Shown: piece by piece, positions 1 to 9,688 of the stretch | Layout of the letters: the number at the start of each line of letters is the position of its first letter | Numbering within the stretch: position 1 is the stretch's first letter | Source: Phymatolithon calcareum | Taxonomy: Eukaryota; Rhodophyta; Florideophyceae; Hapalidiales | Direction: 5' to 3' | Assembly: GCA_977006965.1 (NCBI GenBank) | Contig: OZ345368.1 | Span: 806,001 to 870,000 of the forward strand | Length of the DNA: 64,000 bases | The notes under the pieces: model-generated | Database searches by the model: none | What the model saw: the letters and a program-made list of their open reading frames with translations, nothing else | What the model was told of the DNA's origin: nothing | Program-made: the position numbers and the translations under genes

Positions 1-86
1 GACACGATGGCCGGCGTTGGAGAATGCAAGCGCATAAGCATGACCAACAATTCCGCATCCGATTTGCAAAATGTGGAGGGAGCCAT
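1..86 (-). pseudogene. 5' fragment of a UDP-glucose/GDP-mannose dehydrogenase-like gene
   Basis: This stretch nearly duplicates the first codons of the dehydrogenase at 40594 and below on the minus strand. It starts with ATG at 86 and runs off the left edge of the window. After the shared MAPST it lacks one base that the other copy has (the spacing around 66-75), so the Rossmann GxGxxG segment falls out of frame. It is therefore a broken paralogue. The rest of it lies outside the window. Confidence 0.7.
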
Positions 87-288
87 TTAGGGTAGAGTGG
101 GGTGGGGGAGGGAAGATGGGGGGACAGTAAATGAATGCGTAATTGGTGATGAGTGCAGAAGATGGAGTGGAGTGGAGTGGATTGGACGAGAAGATGAGGT
201 GAGTATTGTGGACGATGAATTTATATTGAGATGTGTGAGGATGAGTTATTGTGGGATAGCAAATCGGGGTGCCTCGCGGTAGCGGTTC
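87..288. repeat. Duplicated upstream region (direct copy of about 40595-40780)
   Basis: The GGAGTGG-rich sequence upstream of the dehydrogenase fragment is repeated in the same orientation at about 40595-40780 with scattered substitutions and small indels. Similarity fades near 288, opposite about 40780, just before the candidate end of the piggyBac-like element. The duplication therefore covers the dehydrogenase 5' end and its presumed promoter. Confidence 0.75.
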
Positions 289-794
289 CGTTTGCAAGAT
301 GTTCCATTTTAGGGTGGTGCCATTTGCAGGTGACACTCGTTTTGAACACACAACGGTGAAGGAATTCAGATGACAACTTGGACGGACAGTTCTGTTCGGT
401 TTGTGAATGGAGTGGAATGTTTGCGAAAATGGGTGGGAAATGAAAACGGAGTTTCTCTGCGGGGGAAAATTTGGGGTGAGGAAACAGTGTTGCGAGGAGA
501 ATGTAATAGAATGCGTGATGAAAGGCATGGTGAGTTTTTTAGAAATCGCAGGTTGTGCAAATGGGAGGACGAGCGGGCGAGGGCCTGCTGCCGAGGCAAA
601 AGTTTTGTAGCATCTTCGTTTAATACAAGGCAAGGAAGTTACACTCATGATTGTAGTGCAATGCAGAGGGCAAAAACACCAGACAAACAAGAAGGATGAG
701 GGCGAACAGAATGAAAGGGAGTATTGGTAGTTGTGGCAGAGCTCGTACGTGCGTCATGATCGTAGGACGGGAACGTCCTGGTGTCCTTGAGGCC
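289..794. other. No gene seen
   Basis: Short overlapping open frames exist on both strands, but none has a recognisable domain or a convincing start. I see nothing else here. Confidence 0.5.
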
Positions 795-939
795 GTCGCC
801 TCGAAGGCGGAATGGATAGTCACGTCGCCTCGACGGCGGAATGGATGATCGCGTCGCCTCGAAGGTGGACTGGATGATCACGTCGCCTCGAAGGCGGGAT
901 GGATGATGACTTCGCCTCGAAGGCGGAATGGATAGGGTC
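795..939. repeat. 29-bp tandem repeat, five units
   Basis: Five consecutive 29-bp units start at 795, 824, 853, 882 and 911. Each opens with (G/T)TCGCCTCGA and contains GGATGG or GGATAG near its end. A sixth, decayed unit follows at 940. The period is not a multiple of three and the units differ by point changes, so this looks like a non-coding minisatellite even though open frames cross it. Confidence 0.9.
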
Positions 940-1688
940 GTCTCTGCGAAAGCGGAAAGAAACGAAACGGAAAAAATGTCGCTTGGATGGCGGGATGCAA
1001 GAACTGTCGGGATCCTTGAATGTTCTGTGTCGGGATCGTGCGGCGAATGACTCAACGCCCCTGGCTTGGGGTAGTAAGAGAGACGCACACACAAAGGTCA
1101 GATAGATGAGGTTTTTCCCCGTGCGCGAACGCGGATGCAACGTTGTGAGTTGCACGATACGGCGGCACGAAGATGCGGTGATGGATGTGGATGGGGAACA
1201 TCCACCCGAAGTGTCAACGGGTCGAGCTAGCGATGGATGCGAGCGCAAAACCAAACAGTTGAGTCTACGAGCGGGATTCACCGCCCTCTTTGCTTTCGGT
1301 CGGCGTCGTCGTGGTTTATAACCACTCGAGGTGATCTCTAAGCTATCTTACAGTGCATGCGAGACAACGTGTACTACTGGTCCTGGACCAGTGGTCCATA
1401 AGGGATCACGATACTAACTCGCGAGTCATTTCCAGACCAATGGGATGGAAGAAATGCACAGGCGTCGGTCGCGAGAAAAGGAAGGCGTCCCCACCATCTG
1501 GCGGTAGCAATGCGATACCGGTGGGCGCGACAATGATACCTTTTGGAATTTTAGGACATGCCTTCTTATTTACTGTTCCATGCCTCTCCTCGCGCATTCT
1601 CGAAGTCAATGTGATTTAAGAAGGGAAACTGAGCATGCGAAATACTACACCAGCCCAGCCAACAGGGGGTCCATTCCAAATTTTTTTA
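940..1688. other. No supported gene
   Basis: Open frames of 60-150 codons occur on both strands over the same bases, partly because of the neighbouring minisatellite. None has a known motif and most begin with non-ATG codons. Nothing further is supported. Confidence 0.4.
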
Positions 1689-1775
1689 TTGGATTTGATT
1701 TGATTGCTATTTAGTTGAAGCTCCCTTCGTCAATTATCATTGCACCTGAGAGTCTTTCTTGTGTTATGGCTTCAA
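1689..1775 (-). repeat. Family D retroelement tail (short copy)
   Basis: The segment around AAGCTCCCTTCGTCAATTAT (about 1717-1736) and the following TGCACCTGAGAG recur at about 27930 and 63785. Read on the minus strand, the other copies end in an AATAAA-like signal and a simple-sequence tail, so this is a 3'-end fragment of the same element. Here the tail is an AATCAAATCC-like tract. Confidence 0.6.
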
Positions 1776-3185
1776 GGCCGCCACATTGCAATACGTGTTG
1801 AGAACGAACTTTCTATCCACGCAGCGCGTAGTCGGTGTTTTCCGGTGACGCGGCTATTCTTTCCCACTTTTAGTCGTATGCCGCTCTGCGGCATCATGTC
1901 TTTACGGGCAACCGTATGTCGATGGCACCGATACTGTTCGAGTCTCTTGTGTTTCAGAAGGTGAATAGACAATATTGGGACGAGTAGATGGTTTCGATTG
2001 TAATGTCAAACGCCAGGAGCGAGAGAGTGAATCAGTGTATGCAGAAAGGCACGGAGAATGATGAACTAGCTTAATCTTTTCCTGGCGCGTTGTTGTATTC
2101 TGGGCAGTAGTTGACTGTCAGCATTAAGTAATTTCATTAATCGTCAGATCACAGAGAAGCGAGTGAGCGCTTCGAGCTCGGGTAAAATTCGGTGATTGGT
2201 TGCGATATTGCAAAAGGTGTCTATTGCAATAGATTGCAATTCCTGGTGAGGACAATCTCGAGTATTGCTCTTGCTATCGCTCAATAGATTGCAATAAATA
2301 ACAGTAATATTGGACGGACCCCTGTCGAAAACCAAATATGTTGCGCAGTGATCGTACGAATACAGTATGCATGTTGCATGTCTTCTCGCTAACCTTGAGA
2401 GATCGCGATTATTTTTTTACCCTGGAAAAGTCGACGGAAAAGTCACGAATTTCCACTCAAGAACAGTAGAGCAAATTTTGCTCTCCCTTTTTCGAATTGC
2501 GACAAAAGAAGATCTTGGTGTTCATGATATGCTTAAGCAGGAGCGGAATGGATACAACTTTAGCTCATGCAAGATTTCTGCTGAGCGCTTCACTGAAAGA
2601 AAAGCATATGATTCACTGGCGTGTGTCGTGTCCTGTAGGGAACAGATTGCTAATCAGTGCAGCCACAAGCTCCCGAGCTGTGAGTGTAGTCGCGCGAGGT
2701 TGGGGAAAACAGAATGTCGATACGTGTTCTACAAAGTAATGTAGCTCGCTGAGCAATGCGGTCGATCTCGAATGCAGATTGCTATCTCCGATAGCATCAT
2801 GACACGATTCTTGTACAGCGCTCTAGGAAAGACAGTTGCAGACTGTCTGTTAGCTTCTCAATTCGAGCCGCTCAGTTGCCAAGCACACACCTTCGCACAG
2901 ACAGACTGATCCACGGTACTGTGCCACCCTGTGAGCACGTTGGCACTGCATAGATCTTCATGATGCTCACTACGGCCAAATAGCCTCTCTCGAAGTTTTC
3001 TTGGATCAGTTCCTGCCGTACAGAATCGGAGCCGTGGCAGCACGCACCGTGCTGTCTCGCAGCGTGATTACTGAATGTGGGTTTCTCCCTTGCATTCTGT
3101 AGGCTTCTAAGGTCCGATTTTTGAAAGGTGCACTTGGGCCAGCTGCGTCTCGAGGGATATGACCAGATTCAGCACGATTTTGCAG
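1776..3185. other. No supported gene
   Basis: Mixed-composition sequence with only short open frames. The longest plus-strand frame (2367-2744) has no recognisable domain, and I cannot separate it from chance. Confidence 0.4.
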
Positions 3186-3500
3186 CGTACAGTAGCAATG
3201 AGCATAGATATTTCGATATCAACGAAATATCAGATATCAGCCCAATTTTCGAAATATCAACGAATATCAGCCTTTTTCCAAAATATCATCGATATCGAAT
3301 CATAACGTAAATTCGAAAATATCACTTCAAAATTTAAAAATCTCTCTTTTTGAGAGACGAAACGTACCTCTTGGTGGAATTAAGATGGCACAATCATAAC
3401 TTTTACACGTGTACTCCGAAAATTGGAGTTATTTTTGAACAAATTGTACAAAAATGAAGAGCAATATCATTGATATATCAAAGAAAATTTGAATATCAAC
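3186..3500. repeat. ATATC/GATAT-rich low-complexity tract
   Basis: The tract carries many copies of the words ATATC and GATAT, including GATATC and ATCGAT palindromes, in an AT-rich background. The words are irregularly spaced, so it is not a simple tandem array. It could be a degenerate minisatellite or a scaffold-type AT-rich segment. No coding is supported. Confidence 0.6.
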
Positions 3501-4187
3501 CCTAAGTCACGTTGGCTGATCGTTTGTCATACCTCTGGTATTATATCAGAGGTTTGATACTGTAAGTCTTTAGAATTTCGTTTATGCTCATCCTTAGCGT
3601 ACTGTACAGTGCACCGGCCCAGCCACCGGGGCCAAGCTGAGTGAGCACGGCGCATCACTGCTTCCACGCCAAGTTTCACGGGACAGTAAAGTTACACCCG
3701 TGGTCCCAATGGGACATGTGCAGCTCGTACCCAGGTGCCAACGAATAGAATCGTGTGCCATGCGACGATCATTGTCGGGACCATGCTCTGTCCGGCGCTT
3801 GCGAAGAGGCGGTCTACTACGGAAAACGGGATCCCTAAGCGCCGATCCACGGGTACATTCGAGAAACACCATCGTGACGTCACATCCTAAGCCGAACAGC
3901 GGCCAGTCGCGGGCGTGCGAGAAGAGGGTGCCAATCAAAACTAGCGGAATGGCGAGGAAGCCCTCCCGATCCGCGCCCGTCCTCCTGTACTCCCAAACAG
4001 AATTGTACTTCCTTTGTTTACTGCTCAACAGAGATGTTGATATTGATACCCATCACCACCGTCTTCGCCGCGTCTTCGAACTGAACTCGACCGTTTTCCA
4101 AAAATTCTTTCAAATTATTCTTTTTCGGAGACAGTTTCTACCGACCGACGCCGCTGGCACCGCACCGCACGATCACTGTCCGCTCCA
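3501..4187. other. Upstream region of the haloperoxidase gene; no supported gene
   Basis: Two overlapping open frames on opposite strands (minus 3594-4028, plus 3700-4215) compete for the same GC-richer bases. Both begin with non-ATG codons and neither shows a known motif. The 3' part must hold the promoter of the haloperoxidase gene. Confidence 0.4.
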
Positions 4188-4194
4188 TATAATA
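4187..4194 (+). promoter_or_regulatory. TATA-like box upstream of the haloperoxidase
   Basis: A TATAAT element at 4188-4193 lies 75 bases before the ATG at 4268, a usual place for a TATA box in a compact gene. No other evidence supports it. Confidence 0.35.
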
Positions 4195-4267
4195 CCCGGC
4201 CATCCGCACCACTAAACAGTTCACCAAGAGAACACCGGCCACTCCGCTCACCAGGAGAACGCAAGCC

Positions 4268-5833
4268 ATGCACGCCCACATCCTCATTGCACTTGCGCTT
4301 GTCGCCCTCTCTACTGCCACATGTATCGCGCAATCCCCGTCGTGTGCCTTCCCAAGGGGTATTGATGACGACTCACCAGGGGCACACAACTCTACCGCTC
4401 TGGAGACGACGCTACCCACTGACGGCATTGTTCTGACAATCACTGAAATGGCTGTTCGCGGTCTCAAACCGGCGGAAACGCCTGTCCGCTTCCAAAGAGC
4501 CCTATTAGCCGGAATTCCCGTCTATAGCATTGCAGCCGCATTTCATCCAATGGCCCTAGATTTCTTCGGCCGTGTGCATATCTCAAACCGCCGTCGCAGA
4601 TGCCCACCGAAGCCAGGAAATACTTCACATTTCGCTCTTCACCGTCGAACCACACTCGCATATGGCTTCTTCTACTCAGCCGTCGAAGTAGTCCCTCGTT
4701 CTCGTGTCCAGCTCACCACTCTCCTCCGCTCTTGGGGTCTTTCCCCCTTACGCTGCCCAGGCGGCCCCGGCTGTGATGATGAACGGACGCCATGGGGACT
4801 CGGTTTCGCGCTCGCGTCCGAGGTGCGCTACTTACTTCATCACGATGGGTGGAATAGCGACGGGAGACTCTCGAGGGAGACTAATCGCGTGCCGTACGAG
4901 GACTGGAGATCCAAGCCGTACAGACCGATGAATTCGCCGTGGGAATTGAAGTATGAGACACGTTGGCAACCGCTCGCAGAGCACAATGGTTGGGGCTCTA
5001 TCCGTTATCAGGATCATGTTGTGCCGCATATCGGATACACCGCTAAGTCGTTCTTTCTGGGGAATGCGCTCATTTGCTCGATGAAGGCACCGAAACCAAA
5101 CTACGATTATGAGAAGGAGATTAAACTTGCACTGGCAAGGACGGCGGCATTGGACGACAAGCAGAAAGCACAAATTAACGCTTTTGATACGAAGTATCGC
5201 AGCATCTTCCCACTTGAGTTTCAGTTTCTGCGTCGTCGCAATATTTCGCTGGACTCTTTTGAAGGCGCTCAGGCGGACGCCATTCTCGTCAGTAGCATTT
5301 ATGAGGGTATTGTGGTCACATGGAAAGAGAAGGTTCGTCACGATCTTGTGCGTCCTACCAGTATCATCCAAAAGAGGCTCGCTGGAATCCGTGTGCGACA
5401 AGCAGGAAATCAAACTATCAATGCCGGCGAATGGGAACCCTACATCCGAACAATGCCACACGCTGAGTATCCATCCGGGTCGGCGTGCATGTGCCGCGCA
5501 TTCGTCCGCGTCATGCAGCGTATGGCAGGCACAGATGATATCTCATTGGCAATCAAGGGAGGTCCGCTGCTTCTCCCGGCACCGATTGATGCGCAGGAGG
5601 AGGAAAAGTTGTTGTTGAGATACAGAACGTTCTCAGAGATTGGTCGCGTGTGCTCGCAAAGCAGACTGGACGGCGGTATGCACTTCAGCGCATCTGTTAC
5701 GGCTGGCGAGCAATTATGTGACCCGATCGGTGATATCGTGTACGATTCCTTCAAGCAGCTTGAACGAGGAGTGCGACCGCGGAATTTGGCGCCATTGCAG
5801 GAGACGCTGGAGATGAGAGGCCCGCAATGCTAG
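4268..5833 (+). CDS. Secreted vanadium-dependent haloperoxidase-like protein
   Basis: This 521-residue protein belongs to the vanadium haloperoxidase/PAP2 superfamily, which oxidises halides with hydrogen peroxide. Residues 1-22 form a hydrophobic signal peptide (MHAHILIALALVALST...), so it should be secreted or enter the endomembrane system. The vanadate-binding signature is present: K355 and R362-P363 (KX6RP), P402-S403-G404 and R466...H472 (SRX5H). The position of the family's acid-base histidine after PSG is serine (S405). An upstream conserved block (ETRWQPL, about residues 230-236) suits the NapH1-like branch. The ATG at 4268 gives the signal peptide, and the frame is intact without introns. 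The serine substitution could change or remove halide oxidation, so haloperoxidase names the fold, not a proven activity. Confidence 0.88.
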   Translation: MHAHILIALALVALSTATCIAQSPSCAFPRGIDDDSPGAHNSTALETTLPTDGIVLTITEMAVRGLKPAETPVRFQRALLAGIPVYSIAAAFHPMALDFFGRVHISNRRRRCPPKPGNTSHFALHRRTTLAYGFFYSAVEVVPRSRVQLTTLLRSWGLSPLRCPGGPGCDDERTPWGLGFALASEVRYLLHHDGWNSDGRLSRETNRVPYEDWRSKPYRPMNSPWELKYETRWQPLAEHNGWGSIRYQDHVVPHIGYTAKSFFLGNALICSMKAPKPNYDYEKEIKLALARTAALDDKQKAQINAFDTKYRSIFPLEFQFLRRRNISLDSFEGAQADAILVSSIYEGIVVTWKEKVRHDLVRPTSIIQKRLAGIRVRQAGNQTINAGEWEPYIRTMPHAEYPSGSACMCRAFVRVMQRMAGTDDISLAIKGGPLLLPAPIDAQEEEKLLLRYRTFSEIGRVCSQSRLDGGMHFSASVTAGEQLCDPIGDIVYDSFKQLERGVRPRNLAPLQETLEMRGPQC

Positions 5834-6540
5834 AAGCGGCTGATTGTTTCGAGGCAGACTTCTGGTGATTGTGGCTGTCGAGACGTTTAAACATAACTAA
5901 CTGTGGTAGGTTAGGCTAAAGGGAGTCTTCAATTCTGTGCAGGAAATGTATAAAAACGATGAATGTTCCAAAGCTGTCCTCGCTCATAAAAGGAAGCATT
6001 GGTAACTTTTAAATAAAAAATCTACCTTTCTTCGTCTTATAAATGGCAAACATGTCGGACCTGTCTTCTAAGAATTAGAAAAGCATCCGATGCAAGTTTG
6101 GAATATGTTTGAAAGTCTTGCTGACTCTGAGGAAACGCCGGTGGCTTCAACAGTGTACGATACAGCACACTGGCTCCCCTCGGTTTATGGGTGATGCGTG
6201 GTGCACATTGTCGTCTATCCACGAGTTACAGCCGTGATATTGTTCGCTACTGATAATTTTTGGACTTCTCGATGTATAGCCGTTTATTCTACAGGTGCCT
6301 GGTTACCTATCTGGAGCATTGGATACTACTCGTATCGTCTTGGTGACAAACTTGACCCTATCAGGTATGGTTCGCACCTATGTTAGTCTCCTTAGAGTTT
6401 CTTCCTCCCTTTTCCAACTTGTAGAATTCTCTTTGAGCCCAGCATCCCTAAGCTGTGCGATGCAGTCGATTTCGTTTCGCTACACGCAGCTAACGAGAAA
6501 CTTCCCCATTACCGCATAATAAACTTTTGGGTCGAGGTAT
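5834..6540. other. Intergenic; includes a short family A-like tail
   Basis: At about 6007-6045 there is a short match to the family A 3' end (TAACTTTTAAATAAA followed by a CTTTCTTC tract). The rest of this haloperoxidase 3' flank shows no gene. Confidence 0.5.
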
Positions 6541-6611
6541 AAATGTTCAAAAGTAGAGTTGGCGGTAGACTAACCCAAATCTCCTGGCAATACATACAAC
6601 GGTCTACATAC

Positions 6612-6693
6612 TGGAAGGTAGCAACTGAGGAAGCCTTGCCCGTATATTCGTAAGACTGTGAGGCTTTTAAATAAACTTCAATAAAAAATACAT
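6612..6693 (+). repeat. Family C retroelement 3' end
   Basis: The block CTGAGGAAGCC(T/C)TGCCCGTATATTCGTA (about 6626-6651), followed by an AATAAA signal and an A-rich tail, is shared with the family C insertion that ends at 50372. Only the last 80 bases or so of the element are present, consistent with strong 5' truncation. No clean target duplication was found here. Confidence 0.65.
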
Positions 6694-6746
6694 GCAAAAA
6701 TGGAATGAGAATTAGAAAGACAAAAAAATTGTGCTTCTAATGAACA

Positions 6747-6772
6747 TGTCATGTCATGTCATGTCACTTGCT
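6747..6772. repeat. CATGT microsatellite
   Basis: Four perfect tandem copies of a CATGT pentamer lie in non-coding sequence. Confidence 0.85.
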
Positions 6773-6949
6773 TTGTCCCCTCGTGGGGCTCGCAAGGCAG
6801 CGCTTTATTCTTAATTAACTTCTACTTAGATGACGGCAGATCGTTATTTCTGCGAGGTAATTAGGAAAGCACTCCTTCTTCTCTGCCTACCGCTCGACAA
6901 CTCGATTCCACCCGGAGCAAGCGCAGTGGTTCCACGTTTCTAATGAACA

Positions 6950-6990
6950 ATTATCTTGAAAACTTCATTTAATAAAGTTTTCAAGATAAT
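6950..6990. repeat. Perfect 16-bp inverted repeat (hairpin)
   Basis: Arms at 6950-6965 and 6975-6990 are exact reverse complements around a 9-base loop. The stem is AT-rich. There is no T-tract or gene next to it that would suggest termination. Confidence 0.75.
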
Positions 6991-7128
6991 CTGTCCCGCT
7001 CTTCTCTTATGAATTGGAGTATAAGCAAGAGTTCAAGCTAGCTTGTTTTAAGGAAGTTGTGTGCCCATTTCGCAAATCAGGCAGCTCAAGAAATTGCCAA
7101 GACTCCTAGAGTATTCGTGGTGATTAGG

Positions 7129-7594
7129 TCTACAAGGGAGCATCTCAACTCAAGAAGACATAGAACACTTGCCATCAAGTGGTCATTTGGAATATTCTCT
7201 CCAGTGCGCACCTCCATCCTTATCGAGTTCACCGGCCAATGTGGGAAAGACGCCATCGAAGATGTCATAAATGGCCTCGCAAAGGACAGACTCTCCAGCG
7301 CCTGGACTAAGCGAGCACTCGACGAGCTCCTAACCATGTTTCAGGTTGTGGATAAGTAAGGACTGCCCGCAATCAAGAGAGTAATTTTCCCCCTCCAGGT
7401 CCCGAAGGAGACAAGAGGTGGGCTGTTGTAGTCCATTGAATCGTGCAACACCAACAAGAAAAGAGGCTCTACCATACGCAGGATCCAGCCAAAACCTCTT
7501 GGCACTAGGAAAGTTGTCCCAAGCGTCAACAGATAAGTTGCTAACTTTTAAATAAAAATATACCTTTCTTCTTCTTCTACAAGGGAGCATCTCA
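7129..7594 (+). mobile_element. Family A retroelement, 5'-truncated copy with 19-bp target duplication
   Basis: The insertion at 7148-7575 is flanked by identical TCTACAAGGGAGCATCTCA at 7129-7147 and 7576-7594. It carries the C-terminal part of a reading frame up to the stop at 7359, with GQCGKDAIEDVINGLAKD followed by TKRALDELLTMFQ. A 3' UTR of about 200 bases then ends in CTTTTAAATAAA and a CTTCTTCTT tract. A fixed 3' end, a truncated 5' end and a long target duplication are the hallmarks of target-primed (non-LTR) retrotransposition. The last few bases of the duplication could equally belong to the TTC tail. I do not recognise the encoded peptide. Confidence 0.85.
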
Positions 7595-8913
7595 CAATCT
7601 CAGATGTAGGGCCTCGTTTACCAGCAAACGCCGCCCCGAAGCAAATCAGCAAAACATTTTGCTCTTCTCCACATCCCTTGAATTAGCCATTCATGGAATC
7701 TCTTCTGACTGCATCTTCATTTATAAGAAAAACAATCAGAATGCCGTGGAAGGGTCCTGTAAATTGCTGTACGCGCAAGAACATTGGTTTACCCTCAGAA
7801 AGCGTAATTTTCTTTGGCATCACTTTATCCTCTTCTGTCGTGTGTCCAGTCCCTTCCTTGAATGTAGTTCTGACGTGGATTTAGATTTGTAATTAGCCCC
7901 AACGGGCGGGCGACCGACATCTGTAGTCTGATTACAGTTGAAAGTGCCGTTTGACTTTGATTATCGGCACACACTAGTTGATATACCCATGGAATTGATT
8001 CAGTCAGGGAGCGGGATACGGAATCTGCATCACAAGCTTGTATGGCTTCGTTTTCTTGAAATTGTTGTGACAGTAATCAACTAGAGATATTCATAAGAGT
8101 TTTCTTCATCTCGCGTTGATAGAAGCAATTATTGCATATCTCAGGAAAATGATAATCGATCACGCTTTGGGTTAAGGATTTCGTTCTCGGCACAGGTGAG
8201 AACTGTATCTTTCGAAAGACGCAGAAGGGTTCGATAACCTCTAAATGGACGAATTTGAGGAGGAAAAATTCCAAATCGAAGAGTTCTCACATATTCTAGA
8301 GGTAGCTGGCTATCCTAATTGTGGGGGGTGCGTTCCGATTTCACACCGTCCTGTTAGAACGACTTTGCAAAACCAGGTTGGAGCAAGGCAGAAAAATAGA
8401 ACTAAGAACAAGAAACTGAAGCATTTCCATTGAACACGGGATGAATAAATCTCCAAGAGAAATTAAGCAAATTAGTAGCAGGCCACATTTGGAAGACTAA
8501 AGCGGATGTTCGGGCGAGAAAGGTGCAAACTTCTGAGGATATGATGAACGTAGTGCGTTCGAGTGCTGCAAGCTCAAGATATGTACCTTCGTGTACCATC
8601 AACTGGATTAAGTGGAAATATATTTTATCTGAAAACTTTTACGTTCCGTCGGCATTAAAACTAACTCTGTGCCACTCTTTCCACTTCAGCGGCAAAGATC
8701 CTGGTACTGTCCTAGCAACGGAATTTTCATTTTCTACGACAAGCTCGATGTTCAGACTGACACGAGGTATGAACGACCAAGATGCTAATATTCGCGTTCC
8801 AAATGGTTCTCGTGACGAGCGGTGCAAGAGCATGTAGCTACCTTTTGACCAAGTCTTTTCCGCGAAAAACGAAATCAGAAACGCTTACCTACAAAAGTGT
8901 GCTATCGACAGGT
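7595..8913. other. No supported gene
   Basis: AT-rich sequence with short open frames only, up to the target duplication of the LTR element. Confidence 0.4.
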
Positions 8914-8918
8914 ACTAC

Positions 8919-9327
8919 TGTCGTGCAAAGCCCTAGGGAGGCCTTGCCGATCGGGGTGTTCGGGACCCCCTTTCCGCGTTAGCACGACAGAGCAGCGTCG
9001 GACGCGCGTTGTATTTCCGGCTTGTAGGACCGCACGCGCGCACGACGGAGGGAGGTGGTAGAGAGAGAAATAGAAAAGGAAGAGGAACAAGTAAAAGAAA
9101 AAGGTACGGGTTTTATCGCTCGGTTTGGGTTGCGTAACGGTAATGGCGACGAACTGACCCGTACCCGGGATCAGGCAACGTCGGAACCGGAATCGCAGAG
9201 CCCGAAAACCTCCTTGGTCCTCTCTCTCCACCAACGGTCACTACGACTCTAAGAACAGTGGCATACAGTAGACTGCTTACAGAAATGGAAAATAGCGGGC
9301 AAATAGATCACGGAGCATTGCACCACA
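8919..9327 (-). repeat. 3' LTR of the chromovirus
   Basis: This 409-bp direct repeat matches 18044-18455. It begins TGTCGTGC and ends CACCACA. Given the minus orientation of gag-pol it is the 3' LTR. It contains a purine-rich GAGAGAGAAATAG stretch around 9060 that is two bases longer in the other LTR. Confidence 0.95.
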
Positions 9328-9340
9328 CGACCCCCTCCTC
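9328..9340 (-). other. Polypurine tract of the LTR element
   Basis: On the minus strand GAGGAGGGGGTCG abuts the inner edge of the 3' LTR, where the plus-strand-primer polypurine tract of Ty3/gypsy elements lies. Its assignment rests on position and purine content. Confidence 0.6.
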
Positions 9341-9688
9341 AAAGGGCGAGCACGGTGAGCCTCATAATATCTGAGGAATCATGAGGTCCATATTTAGCTT
9401 CCGGGGTCGGAGCGATAGCCCTTGCGTGACCACGGATCGTACCGAATCCTCAATTTCAAGCCCGTTTACGGGAAGTGAAAATTCGGCCACGCGCCGCGGG
9501 AGAACCCCTTAAACCAGCCCAAAAAACGGGAAAATAGCGCGTGAAACCTTTTTCACAATGTCCCCCGTCCACCTTTGGTGCCGGCGGAAAACGTGCAGAG
9601 ATTTCTGGCACATTTTCCCTCTTCCCGAACTCGGGGCGACCCTCACACTTGATCCTGAACAATTTTTCTGCCGTGCGCGGGGACCGGG

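Noticed and set aside
795-939. CRISPR array
   Set aside because: The 29-bp units are directly contiguous with no spacers, and this is a eukaryotic genome.
645-1281. Open frames of about 150 codons on the minus strand across the 29-bp repeat
   Set aside because: The repeat period of 29 gives open frames in several phases. There are no motifs, and the ends depend on non-ATG starts.
3594-4215. Competing frames of 144 (minus) and 171 (plus) codons before the haloperoxidase
   Set aside because: They overlap each other, both start with non-ATG codons, and neither has a recognisable domain.
4832-5461. 209-codon minus-strand frame inside the haloperoxidase gene
   Set aside because: It is the antisense shadow of a gene with clear catalytic motifs on the other strand.
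6950-6990. Hairpin as a transcription terminator
   Set aside because: This is eukaryotic DNA, with no adjoining gene end and no T-tract in the right place.
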